Part shown: positions 16,959 to 25,515 of the stretch, in pieces
Position numbering within the stretch: the stretch's first letter is position 1
How the letters are laid out: the number at the start of each line of letters is the position of its first letter
Source of the DNA: JAFDZW01 sp964404255
Lineage (GTDB): Bacteria; Bacteroidota; Ignavibacteria; Palsa-1295
DNA length: 64,000 bases
Direction of reading: 5' to 3'
Assembly: GCA_964404255.1 (NCBI GenBank)
Contig: CAYOJJ010000002.1
Location: 186,001-250,000 of the forward strand
Notes under the pieces: generated by a model
Told to the model about the DNA's origin: nothing
Seen by the model: the letters and a program-made list of their open reading frames with translations, nothing else
The model's database searches: none
Made by a program: the position numbers and the translations under genes

Positions 16959-17933
16959 TCACCATGCATACGCTTCTGGTGCTTGTCCACCAGGGCCCGG
17001 GAAGATGGCATCGAGTTCTTTTAGCGTTTCATCGCTAAGAGTAATATCGAGTACGCGCGGAGTATTCTGTAGTTGCTCGGAAGTTCTGGGCCCGATAATG
17101 GGTGCTGTGACTGCCGGATTTTGTAACAACCAGGCCATAGCTACATCGGCCGGCTTTTCACCGATCTTATTGCACAGCGTTTCGTAGGCTATAATTTTCT
17201 GACGTTCTTTTTCTATGCGCTCAGGACGAAGCTGAGAGCGACGCGTATCATCCGATACTTTCTCTAACGCACCACCGGCCAGCAAGCCTCCGGCGAGCGG
17301 ACTCCACGGCAAGATACCAATGCCATACGCTTTACAGGCAGGAATTACTTCCAATTCAATGGTACGGGCATTCAAGTGATAAATACTTTGCTCGCTCACA
17401 AGGCCGAGAAAATGCCGTGCTTTTGCCGCTTCGTTAGCTTGGACGATATTCCAGGCTGCAAAATTTGAGGATCCACAATAAATGATCTTACCTTCGCGCA
17501 CGAGCTGCTCCATCCCTTGCCAGACTTCTTCCCACGGTGCCTGACGGAAGATATGATGCATCTGATACAATTCGATATGGTCGGTTTGCAGGCGCTTCAG
17601 GCTTGCTTCACAAGCATGCTTAATATGATAGGCAGAGACCTTGCCTGTATTCGGCCATTCCTCCATCATGCCGTAGAGCTTCGTTGCGAGAATAACCTTT
17701 TCTCTTCTGCCACCGCCTTGAGCAAACCAACGGCCAACAATCTCTTCAGTTGCACCTTTACCAAGATGACGGCCATAGACGTTGGCTGTATCGAAGAAAT
17801 TGATACCGAGTTCGAGCGCTACATCCATGATGCGGAAGCTATCGGCTTCCGAAGTCACCGGACCGAAATTCATTGTGCCAAGGCAAAGGCGGCTGACTTG
17901 TAAACCGGTCCTACCAAGAAAAGTATACTGCAT
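16959..17933 (-). CDS. Aldo/keto reductase
   Basis: 324 residues, TIM-barrel NADPH-dependent oxidoreductase. The catalytic tetrad is visible: Asp in F-F-D-T-A-N, Tyr in N-V-Y-G, Lys in I-L-A-T-K and His in L-Y-Q-M-H-H. NADP-binding segment P-I-I-G-P-R-T near the C-terminus. The family reduces aldehydes and ketones; the natural substrate is unknown. Convergent with the MFS gene, nine bases between stops. Confidence 0.92.
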   Translation of the reverse strand: MQYTFLGRTGLQVSRLCLGTMNFGPVTSEADSFRIMDVALELGINFFDTANVYGRHLGKGATEEIVGRWFAQGGGRREKVILATKLYGMMEEWPNTGKVSAYHIKHACEASLKRLQTDHIELYQMHHIFRQAPWEEVWQGMEQLVREGKIIYCGSSNFAAWNIVQANEAAKARHFLGLVSEQSIYHLNARTIELEVIPACKAYGIGILPWSPLAGGLLAGGALEKVSDDTRRSQLRPERIEKERQKIIAYETLCNKIGEKPADVAMAWLLQNPAVTAPIIGPRTSEQLQNTPRVLDITLSDETLKELDAIFPGPGGQAPEAYAW

Positions 17934-18007
17934 GATTGTGAAAGGATTGAAAAAGTGTAGATGTAAACCTCAAAGCGTGCGCTAATAGTTTGTTCGCACT
18001 GATAAAA

Positions 18008-18038
18008 TTAAAAAGGCGGGGGTACCCACTCCCGCCTT
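18008..18038 (-). terminator. Terminator of the metal efflux operon
   Basis: Stem AAGGCGGG / CCCGCCTT (18013-18020, 18031-18038) with a 10-base loop; on the minus strand it is followed by TTTAATTTT. Confidence 0.8.
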
Positions 18039-18073
18039 CTTAGATAACAACAGCCTGCCACACGTTATATCGT

Positions 18074-21000
18074 TCATTCTCCGTGTAGTTTATCGGCCTG
18101 CTGCTGCTTCAACTCTTGTTCGTGCTTTCGTTCTTCGAGTTCTTCGATGTCGATCGCGGTGCGAAGCATATTTTCTTTCGACCGCGATTCGATGAGATAG
18201 TATAGCGACGGTAAGACCAGCAGTGTCAGAATAAGCGCACTCGCCAACCCGCCGACGATGACGGTTGCCAGCGGGCGCTGTACATCTGAGCCGATGCCGG
18301 TCGCGAGCGAGGCCGGTATCAGGCCGAGCAGGGCAACAAGCATCATCATAAGGATCGGCCGCAGTTCTTCTTTCGTGCCGGTGATGATCGCTTCTTCGAG
18401 CGAGAGCTTCATATCGAAGCGCAGATAGTTGAAGCGACTGATAAGCAGTACGCCCGACATTACCGCTACACCGAAGAGCGAGATAAACCCTACCCCGCTC
18501 GACACCGAAATATTCATCCCCCGAATCGTCAAGGCAAGAATACCACCGACGAGCGCCAGCGGAACATTCACCAATACGATAGCCGCATACTTTGCCGAAC
18601 GAAACGTGATGAATAGCAGACCGAAGATCAGAGCAAGTGTGATCGGTAAGATGACTGATAAGTGATTGCGCGCACGGGTAAGATTCTCGAACTGCCCGCC
18701 CCAATCGACATCATAGCCTTTGGGCAGATGTAATGCCGAAGCTACTTTCTGCTGCGCTTCAGCAACAAAGCTGCCCTGATCTCGGCCGCGAATGTTTGTT
18801 CGCACCCCAACCTGACGGTGTCCGTCTTCGCGGGCGATTATCGTCGAGCCATCTTCGATCTTGATTTCCGCCAATTCGGAAAGCGGGATGCGCTGCCCGC
18901 TGGCGGAAGTTACTTCCAAACGGCCGATGTCATCGATCGTCGAGCGATCGTTCGCCTGATAGCGCACCACGATATCGAACTTACGCTCTCCTTCATAGAG
19001 CGTCGAAACCTGCCTGCCTGCAACGGCAAGTTCGATCATGTCTTCAATATCACGGACGTTTATTCCGTACCGGGCTGAAGCAGTACGGTCTATTTTGATA
19101 AAGAGCTGAGCCTGATCGCCTTCCTCTTCGATGCCGTAATCGGTTGCGCCCTGTACCGAGCGAATGACCGAAAGAATGGTATCGGCCTCGCTGCGAAGCT
19201 TTGTCAGATTATTACCATTTACAAGTACGGCAAGGTCTGCCGATGAACCGGTAACGGCTTCGGTCACATTATCAAGAATAGGCTGAGAGAAGCTAAAGCC
19301 TGCTCCCGGAATATTCGCGGTGAGCTTTGCTTTGATCTCATCGATAAGCTTATGCTTATCCACTCCCACCGGCCAGCTATCGTATGGCGCGAGCTCAACG
19401 TGAGTCTCGATTCGGTTCGGCCCGTACGGATCGGTACCATCGTCGTTGCGGCCGAGCTGAGTTATTACCGCACGCACTTCAGGATATGGTGAGATCACTT
19501 TCCTGATGATCGGAGGGTATTGTGAAGCCGCTTGCAGAGAAATTCCCGGTGGAAGTACCGTTCGAATAACGATAGCACCTTCATCAAGCTCCGGCAGAAA
19601 TTCCGTACCGAGCTTCGTACCGATAAAGACCGATACGCCGACAATGGCCAACGCCGAAGCAACGACAATACCTCGATTGGCAATAAGTTTTTTTGTCAGT
19701 GCCGAGTATCCGTGCTGCAAGAGATCGAAGAGCGGATTCTTCCATTCTTTCGCTTTGCCTGAGCCAAAGAAATACGTCGCCAGCACCGGCACAACGGTCA
19801 GGGCCAGTAGCAGTGAACCGGCAATAGCATACCCGAGCGTATAAGCCATCGGAGAGAATAACTTTCCTTCGACGCGCTTAAGCGTAAAGAGCGGCAGGTA
19901 GGCGAGAATAATAATAACGACCGAGAAGAAGATCTGCTTATCGACGTCCTGCGTTGCTTCAACGATCAGGCGTAACGGCCCTTTCTCTTTTTTCTCCTCT
20001 TCGCTCGAATGGATGAGCCGCCGCATGATCGCTTCGATCATGATGACCGCTCCATCGACGATGATACCGAAGTCGATCGCTCCGAGCGAAAGCAAATTTG
20101 CCGGAATGCCGGTACACTTCATTACGATAAAAGCCCAAAGCAGCGACAACGGTATAGTGAGCGCAGCCAGTAAGGCGGCACGAACATTGCCAAGGAAGAA
20201 AAGCAAAACGATCACTACGATTGTCACCCCTTCGATAAGCGTGTGACTAACGGTATGAAGGGTATTATCGACGAGTTCACTGCGGTCATACAGCTCGACG
20301 AGATGCACTCCTTCCGGCAGTGCTGTCTTTACTTCTTCGATCTTTTCTTTAAGGCTCTGTAATACTTCGGAAGGATTCTCTCCGCGGCGCATAAGGACAA
20401 TACCTTGCACGCCATTATCGACATCATTCTTCTCGGTATTATTGCTGTAGCCCAAGATACCGCTTGGTGGTAGTGCAGTGATCTCTATCGTCGCAACATC
20501 ACGTACATAAATGGGTGTACCGGTTTGCGAGTTGGTCTGCAAGACGATCGAAGCAATATCTTCCTCCGTCTGGATGCGGCCGATACCTCTGATGGCAAGT
20601 CCCTGGCTGCCGCGGGGAATAATGTTGCCGCCGGTATTCGAATTATTTGCCTGGATGGCGCTCTGAACCGTTGCAATGGTGAGCCCGTACTTTCGCAGCT
20701 TGATCGGATCGACGATTACACTATATTGCTTGACGAGCCCGCCGAAGTTTGTAATATCAGCGATGCCTTTCGCTTGTAAAAGCTTCGGCATGACAACCCA
20801 GTCCTGGATCGTACGAAGATCCATCGCCGAATGCACTGGTGTGCCCTCCAGTGCATAGCGATAGATTTCACCGACCGGCGTCGAGAGCGGTGCAAGCTCT
20901 GGCATCAGGCCATCGGGAATATCGGCGTCGCGGAGTTTTTCGATTACCTGCTGGCGCGCAAAGTAATCGTCAGTGCCTTCGTCGAAGGTCAGGCGGACGA

Positions 21001-21274
21001 TCGAAAGGCCGAAGATCGTCCGCGAGCGGCGGTTGACGACTTTCGGCACGGCATTAAGAGCGCGTTCGATGGGGATCGTTACTTGTTCTTCAACCTCCGC
21101 TGCCGCCTTACCGGGATACTTGGTAATCACATCGACTTCGGTATCGGCAACATCCGGGTAGGCTTCGATCTTCAGCGTGAGATAGGAAGCAATACCGCCA
21201 ACAATTATTACGAGCCCGAGAATGAGAGTGAGCACTCTCTGGCGCATTGCGAAATGTACCAGCTTGCGAATCAT
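18074..21274 (-). CDS. czcA: Heavy-metal efflux RND pump, CzcA-like
   Basis: 1066 residues, the full length of an HME-RND inner-membrane antiporter with 12 helices and two large periplasmic domains. The helix 4 signature is S-L-G-A-I-D-F-G-I-I-V-D-G-A-V-I-M-I-E (around residue 395), the D-F-G-x-x-V-D-G pattern of divalent-cation (Zn/Co/Cd or Ni) pumps; copper/silver pumps usually have V-M-V-D-A-A. It assembles with the adaptor and TolC-like protein encoded just upstream. The C-terminal tail is Glu/Gln/Lys rich. Metal specificity is inferred from the signature only. Confidence 0.92.
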   Translation of the reverse strand: MIRKLVHFAMRQRVLTLILGLVIIVGGIASYLTLKIEAYPDVADTEVDVITKYPGKAAAEVEEQVTIPIERALNAVPKVVNRRSRTIFGLSIVRLTFDEGTDDYFARQQVIEKLRDADIPDGLMPELAPLSTPVGEIYRYALEGTPVHSAMDLRTIQDWVVMPKLLQAKGIADITNFGGLVKQYSVIVDPIKLRKYGLTIATVQSAIQANNSNTGGNIIPRGSQGLAIRGIGRIQTEEDIASIVLQTNSQTGTPIYVRDVATIEITALPPSGILGYSNNTEKNDVDNGVQGIVLMRRGENPSEVLQSLKEKIEEVKTALPEGVHLVELYDRSELVDNTLHTVSHTLIEGVTIVVIVLLFFLGNVRAALLAALTIPLSLLWAFIVMKCTGIPANLLSLGAIDFGIIVDGAVIMIEAIMRRLIHSSEEEKKEKGPLRLIVEATQDVDKQIFFSVVIIILAYLPLFTLKRVEGKLFSPMAYTLGYAIAGSLLLALTVVPVLATYFFGSGKAKEWKNPLFDLLQHGYSALTKKLIANRGIVVASALAIVGVSVFIGTKLGTEFLPELDEGAIVIRTVLPPGISLQAASQYPPIIRKVISPYPEVRAVITQLGRNDDGTDPYGPNRIETHVELAPYDSWPVGVDKHKLIDEIKAKLTANIPGAGFSFSQPILDNVTEAVTGSSADLAVLVNGNNLTKLRSEADTILSVIRSVQGATDYGIEEEGDQAQLFIKIDRTASARYGINVRDIEDMIELAVAGRQVSTLYEGERKFDIVVRYQANDRSTIDDIGRLEVTSASGQRIPLSELAEIKIEDGSTIIAREDGHRQVGVRTNIRGRDQGSFVAEAQQKVASALHLPKGYDVDWGGQFENLTRARNHLSVILPITLALIFGLLFITFRSAKYAAIVLVNVPLALVGGILALTIRGMNISVSSGVGFISLFGVAVMSGVLLISRFNYLRFDMKLSLEEAIITGTKEELRPILMMMLVALLGLIPASLATGIGSDVQRPLATVIVGGLASALILTLLVLPSLYYLIESRSKENMLRTAIDIEELEERKHEQELKQQQADKLHGE

Positions 21275-21292
21275 AGCAGTAGTTGGAAAATG

Positions 21293-22297
21293 TTATGATC
21301 CGAAACTCAGGCTCTTAAGGAGCAGGGAGCCTTGCGTGACAACCGTCTCGCCCGGCTTTACTCCGCCAAGAACGATGAACCACTCGCCGGATTGCGAACC
21401 GAGCGTTACCTCGCGGCGCTCGTAACAATGGGCAGCGGTCTTAACGAACACATACGACTTCCCCTGGACGGATAGTACCGATGCCGTCGGTATGACGAAG
21501 GCATGAGTAACATCCGTCCCGAAGGAAGCCTTGGCAAACATTCCGGGCCTGACGATATGGCGTTTATCTTCGACCGCTACCCGCACATTGAAGGTGCGAG
21601 TGGCGGGGTCGAGCGTTTTGCCAATATCGATCACGCGGCCATGCAGTACTTCGCCTTTATAGGCATCGAATTGGATCTGAGCATCTTCGCCTTGCTGCAC
21701 CGTCCAGATCTCCGATTCCGGTACGTTCGCAATAAGCAGCGAAGAATTCGGCCGCAGATGTTTCAGATCACTTGGCGCCAGGCCCGATTGCAGCATCCGC
21801 GATTCGTATCCGGTGATCGCTACTTTGATCGAGCGCAGATCGCTTTCGGCCTGCACTACTTCTTTGCCGGCAACAGCGCTATGCGCAAAGAGATCACGCA
21901 GACGTTCGAGTTCGCGTTCGGCGCGGGCTTCGTCGTTGCAGGCTTTAGTGTAATCGGTGAAGAGCTGCGTGAGATCGGCATTCTCGAAGACGGGGATATT
22001 GAGCGAACCGCCATCGATGCTCGTGGTGCTGAAAATGATCCGCGCCGGAGAGAATGTCGTAACCGAAATATCCCGAAGTTGGGCGCTATCGGTAGCAAAG
22101 AGCGACTCCGAAGAATCTTTTGCACTGAGGGTGATATTCACTCCGCCATTTACTATTTGCGGTGCGGCTTCCTGTTTTTTTGCAATGGTATCTTTGGTAT
22201 CGGTCGCTTTTGGAGCATCGGTTGTCGAGCAACCAATAGTAATGCAAAGACAAGCAACGAGTAAGTACAGGGCAACACTTTTTTTATTGTAGAGCAT
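21293..22297 (-). CDS. RND efflux periplasmic adaptor (membrane fusion) lipoprotein
   Basis: 334 residues from ATG 22297, which gives a signal with lipobox T-I-G-C; the longer frame to 22447 lies inside the upstream gene and is rejected. A coiled-coil hairpin (A-R-A-E-R-E-L-E-R-L-R-D-L-F), a split lipoyl-like domain and a beta-barrel (D-P-A-T-R-T-F-N-V-R-V) are visible, the standard adaptor order. It bridges the pump and the outer-membrane channel. It overlaps the TolC-like gene by 14 bases and lies 18 bases before the pump gene. The N-terminal His-rich metal chaperone domain of some CzcB proteins is absent. Confidence 0.88.
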   Translation of the reverse strand: MLYNKKSVALYLLVACLCITIGCSTTDAPKATDTKDTIAKKQEAAPQIVNGGVNITLSAKDSSESLFATDSAQLRDISVTTFSPARIIFSTTSIDGGSLNIPVFENADLTQLFTDYTKACNDEARAERELERLRDLFAHSAVAGKEVVQAESDLRSIKVAITGYESRMLQSGLAPSDLKHLRPNSSLLIANVPESEIWTVQQGEDAQIQFDAYKGEVLHGRVIDIGKTLDPATRTFNVRVAVEDKRHIVRPGMFAKASFGTDVTHAFVIPTASVLSVQGKSYVFVKTAAHCYERREVTLGSQSGEWFIVLGGVKPGETVVTQGSLLLKSLSFGS

Positions 22298-23567
22298 AGA
22301 AGAGGTCCTTTCCAACAGAATGATCGAGGGATATGAGACTTTTGGCGAAGGCGCCGAGGGCATCGGCATAAAGTTCGCGCAGTTCGTTATCGGTTCGTAC
22401 CACATCGAGGTAATCCACGAGTGAGGTACTGCCATGCCGGTAGGCATATTCTACCGATTCACGAACGGTGGATGATTTTCGCAGCACGCCGATAATGCGG
22501 CGAACAGCTTCCTGTTTGGTAGCGGCATCGACTAGAGAGGTTTGAATCTGCGAGCGCACCGAGAGCAGGAGCGCTTCGGTCTGGCTCCGTGCTTCATCCG
22601 AAAGCGCTTCGGCTTTTGCGATCTCACCCTGGTGACGATCGAAGAAGGGAAGCGGGAGCGTAAGGCTGGCACCATAGAAGGTAACATCCTGCTGGCGCAT
22701 TGCATCGAGCGATACGGCAAGATCGATACTTGCCATCGAGCGCGCAACTTCAAGCTGGGCATCGGCGGCTTTTTCCGATTGGCGCACCAGTACTACATCG
22801 CTGCGAACCTGCTCGGCTATTCGATAGAGCGAATCGAGCGAAGGCATCGGCATTCCAAGCTGAAGTTCGGCCTTCGAAAAGACCGAGGTATCGGGCTCAA
22901 AGACCACCGCCGCATTTTTACGACCGAGTAGTTGCGCGAGCGCCGCCGAGACCGAAAGCAATGCCTGCTTATCGGCAAGCACTTCGACGGAAAATTTATC
23001 ACGCTCTACTTCGCTTCGTGTCAGATCAACGGCGGCAATATCCTGGCCTTTTACGCGGATGGCATTGATCGCCACGAGCGAATCCAATAGCCGAAGATTT
23101 TCTTCGGCTACGTTGGATTTCACTGCGGCACTGGCAAGATCGATATAGGTGGTCTTGACGGCAGTAACGGTTTCGCGCCGCGCATCTTCAAGCCTAAGCG
23201 AAGAAAGGTCGCGCGCTGCTTCGGCCGCACCGAGGCGAGCCTGGCGTTTACCGCCAAGCTCGAACGGAATAGAGAGCGAAGCGCCGTACTGTTTATCTTT
23301 TGCCGAGAGCCCATCGCTCGGAAGCAGATCGCCATTAACGGTAAGGCTGGGGTTTGGCCTCAGCCCGGCTGTAACGAGATCGCCTTCGGCGGCCTGCACT
23401 TCATAGTGCAGCGCCATAAGCGTTGGATTATGGGAAGCCGCCTCGGCGACGGCCGTAGAAATGGTAAGCTGTTCCGCTGCCGGACCCTGAGCATCCATCG
23501 TACCCTCTAGCATCAGAAGAAGTCCGACAGACGGAACGAGCTTACGCACGATCGAAAATATTTTCAT
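22284..23567 (-). CDS. TolC-family outer-membrane efflux protein (CzcC/CusC type)
   Basis: 427 residues with a signal peptide ending near M-D-A-Q-G. It shows the duplicated long helix pattern of TolC channels, beginning T-I-S-T-A-V-A-E-A-A-S-H-N-P-T-L and containing G-L-R-P-N-P-S-L-T and L-P-L-P-F-F-D-R-H-Q-G-E-I. First of the three pump genes in transcription order; forms the exit duct of the tripartite metal exporter. Confidence 0.9.
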   Translation of the reverse strand: MKIFSIVRKLVPSVGLLLMLEGTMDAQGPAAEQLTISTAVAEAASHNPTLMALHYEVQAAEGDLVTAGLRPNPSLTVNGDLLPSDGLSAKDKQYGASLSIPFELGGKRQARLGAAEAARDLSSLRLEDARRETVTAVKTTYIDLASAAVKSNVAEENLRLLDSLVAINAIRVKGQDIAAVDLTRSEVERDKFSVEVLADKQALLSVSAALAQLLGRKNAAVVFEPDTSVFSKAELQLGMPMPSLDSLYRIAEQVRSDVVLVRQSEKAADAQLEVARSMASIDLAVSLDAMRQQDVTFYGASLTLPLPFFDRHQGEIAKAEALSDEARSQTEALLLSVRSQIQTSLVDAATKQEAVRRIIGVLRKSSTVRESVEYAYRHGSTSLVDYLDVVRTDNELRELYADALGAFAKSLISLDHSVGKDLFYALQ

Positions 23568-23699
23568 AGTTCATCACATGATCGTTAGCAATGGGAGAAA
23601 CTGCTTTTCTTTAGGATTTGCCCAAATATTGGACAAATGACTAAAGACCGGGCCACCCGTGCGTTAGGGCGAGCCGGTACTGATCAAGTGCGAACGGGA

Positions 23700-24179
23700 T
23701 TAAATGAGGAATTGCTGGAATTGAACGATGCGGTCGATCTGAGGAGAAGCATCGTTCTCGGTGCGATCCGAAAGGGGGAGGGGAAGTAAAACGTAGTCTG
23801 AGAAACTGGCAGTAGTTTGGGCGTCTTCAATGCCGGGGCTATCTTCGTCTTCATAGACGGCATTATGAATGCCCTGGCCATGACCACTCAATAGCGAATT
23901 TGGACCGGCAAGCTTGAAGGAGTGGTTGGTATTGATCGAAGCATCGAAACTGGAAATATGGTGATGCCCGCTATCGAATACCGAATCCGAGATGGCCGAA
24001 TCATCGACAAAGACGATCTTATCTTTAAGCGAGGCGAAGAGGACATCGATATTGAACGTGTCGGCAAGGAAGAGCAGGAAATAGAGCCCGAGCACAAGGC
24101 GAACGCCAATACGCATCGCCGAAGGTCCGCGGCGGCGCGGAGCAGTAGAAGCAAGACTATTTCTGATCGCCTGGATCAT
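23700..24179 (-). CDS. Small membrane-anchored protein upstream of the metal pump operon
   Basis: 159 residues (or 138 from the internal ATG at 24116). One hydrophobic segment (L-V-L-G-L-Y-F-L-L-F-L-A) is followed by an extracytoplasmic stretch with G-H-H-H, a second lone H-S-F and G-H-G-Q-G-I-H. I do not recognise a family. Bacteroidota metal RND operons are often led by small His-containing exported proteins, so a metal-binding or sensing role is possible (inference). 132 bases separate it from the TolC-like gene. Confidence 0.6.
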   Translation of the reverse strand: MIQAIRNSLASTAPRRRGPSAMRIGVRLVLGLYFLLFLADTFNIDVLFASLKDKIVFVDDSAISDSVFDSGHHHISSFDASINTNHSFKLAGPNSLLSGHGQGIHNAVYEDEDSPGIEDAQTTASFSDYVLLPLPLSDRTENDASPQIDRIVQFQQFLI

Positions 24180-24242
24180 CCGGATGCAATAAAGACGCTT
24201 CAGTAGTGGAAAAGTTTCATCGGCAACTACTATCGAGGTAAT

Positions 24243-24473
24243 TTAGGCTTTGCTTTTACCAAGTTTTTTTCGGATCCATCCCTTTATCCGTTGCCGGTAA
24301 AAAGCGAGTATCAGGGGGCTGACCACTGCCGCCGATATGCTTATACTAAGGCGGCTGATTGGGTCCGGATTTTTTGCATTGAAAATAAAATAATTGATGA
24401 TACTAAAGTAAATGGCATTGATACCAAAATCTTTTGTTCGATCGCTTCTGGAAGAGGTTGAGGTGCTTGCCAT
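24243..24473 (-). CDS. Small hypothetical membrane protein
   Basis: 76 residues: a Ser/Thr/Arg-rich N-terminus, a hydrophobic stretch (I-N-A-I-Y-F-S-I-I-N-Y-F-I-F), a second one (A-A-V-V-S-P-L-I-L-A-F-Y) and a basic tail. Plausible two-helix membrane protein, oriented like the metal operon but separated from it by 63 bases. No family recognised. Confidence 0.45.
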   Translation of the reverse strand: MASTSTSSRSDRTKDFGINAIYFSIINYFIFNAKNPDPISRLSISISAAVVSPLILAFYRQRIKGWIRKKLGKSKA

Positions 24474-24847
24474 ACAAGTGTGATTGCCAACAGCTCATAT
24501 AGAGACCGTTCTACCGAAAAAGTTTAATGAGGAGTGACACAGATTTTTTACATCGCTAATTGCGATCGCCTGGCAATAGTCTGTTTGGCTTTTCTCTTTA
24601 TTGGCAAGGAAAGATTATGATAGCTTAGTCTTTTTAATAAAAAAATAAGAGAGACTAACATCTTTTTTTGAAATCAGTTATCCTCCATTACCCGGAGGTA
24701 CTGCAGCAGAAAAAAAATTGTCGATAAATCCAATCTGATAAAAATAGCGGTATAGTGGGATAACAAGAGCAGTGGAATCCGGTAACTGAAGGGAACCACA
24801 ATTGACCGCTTTTGCTTTTCAAAGCCTCGTTTTATTACGAGCGCACT
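24474..24847. other. Intergenic stretch without a recognisable gene
   Basis: AT-rich, no coding frame of note. One imperfect inverted repeat, TTAGTCT (24625-24631) with AGACTAA (24652-24658), encloses an A/T-rich loop. The right end should hold the tRNA-Ser promoter, but no convincing motif was found. Confidence 0.5.
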
Positions 24848-24934
24848 GGAAGGGTGCAAGAGTGGTTTAATTGGCACGCCTGGAAAGCGTGTGTGCGTGA
24901 AAGCGTACCGAGGGTTCGAATCCCTCCCCTTCCG
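24848..24934 (+). tRNA. tRNA-Ser (anticodon GGA)
   Basis: 87 bases. Acceptor stem GGAAGGG (24848-24854) pairs with CCCTTCC (24927-24933), discriminator G at 24934. Anticodon stem CACGC/GCGTG with loop C-T-GGA-A-A (anticodon 24882-24884), a long class II variable arm and the T-arm GAGGGTTCGAATCCCTC. CCA is not encoded. Confidence 0.97.
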
Positions 24935-25004
24935 CTCCCCACAAGTCCTCTGAAATAATTCAAAATTATTGGTTTTCGGGCTTGTTTTTCCCCAATTCTT
25001 GTAT

Positions 25005-25012
25005 TATATTTG
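25005..25012 (+). promoter_or_regulatory. TAnnTTTG promoter with -33 TTG
   Basis: TATATTTG preceded by TTG at 24982-24984 with a 20-base spacer; drives the lipoprotein starting at 25066 with a leader of about 50 bases. Confidence 0.6.
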
Positions 25013-25065
25013 AAACCCCATACTTTAATCATCAGGGTTTTCCACCCTATATTATTGTGACTATT

Positions 25066-25470
25066 ATGAAAACTATGTTGATGCGTGGATTAGCTATTGT
25101 GGTATTTGGCTCTTTATCATTCTTTGCGGTGTCCTGCTCCGACACCACGAGTACCGAGCCTACTTCTCAAACTACTATAAGTCATAAACTTACAGCCAGC
25201 GTAGAGCAGATTATATTTACTGGCGATAATAGAACGGACGTAACAATCTTTAACGTCGATCTCGGCTTTGGCGATGGTACCGACCAATTAGTCGATTTTC
25301 CTCCCGGAATGACAAAGTTTATTATTCCGAATAACGTAACCCGTGTTACTATCAATAACATAGCCCTACCCCAGGGCTCTGCCGTACCGATCATGGCCGG
25401 CGGTAAGCAGGTGTATGTGAAGTGGGACGGGAATCAGATTGTAGTTATTGATACAAACGAGGTAAGTTAA
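25066..25470 (+). CDS. Small lipoprotein ending in an IVVIDTNEV motif
   Basis: 134 residues from ATG 25066; upstream in-frame codons precede the promoter and are rejected. Signal peptide with Cys in F-A-V-S-C-S-D-T, then a Thr-rich linker and a short beta-rich domain (V-E-Q-I-I-F-T-G-D-N-R-T-D-V-T-I-F-N-V-D). The last residues N-Q-I-V-V-I-D-T-N-E-V-S match the end of the 58-residue protein at 27688-27864. Function unknown. Confidence 0.75.
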   Translation: MKTMLMRGLAIVVFGSLSFFAVSCSDTTSTEPTSQTTISHKLTASVEQIIFTGDNRTDVTIFNVDLGFGDGTDQLVDFPPGMTKFIIPNNVTRVTINNIALPQGSAVPIMAGGKQVYVKWDGNQIVVIDTNEVS

Positions 25471-25488
25471 ATAAATCAATAATTGTTT

Positions 25489-25515
25489 AAAAGCCGCCTT
25501 TAGGTGGCTTTTTTT
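25489..25515 (+). terminator. Bidirectional terminator between lipoprotein and helical-repeat gene
   Basis: Stem AAAAGCCGCC / GGTGGCTTTT with loop TTTA and a T-tract on the plus strand. On the minus strand the same stem follows the stop of the 25514-27055 gene, which lies in the T-tract. Confidence 0.85.
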
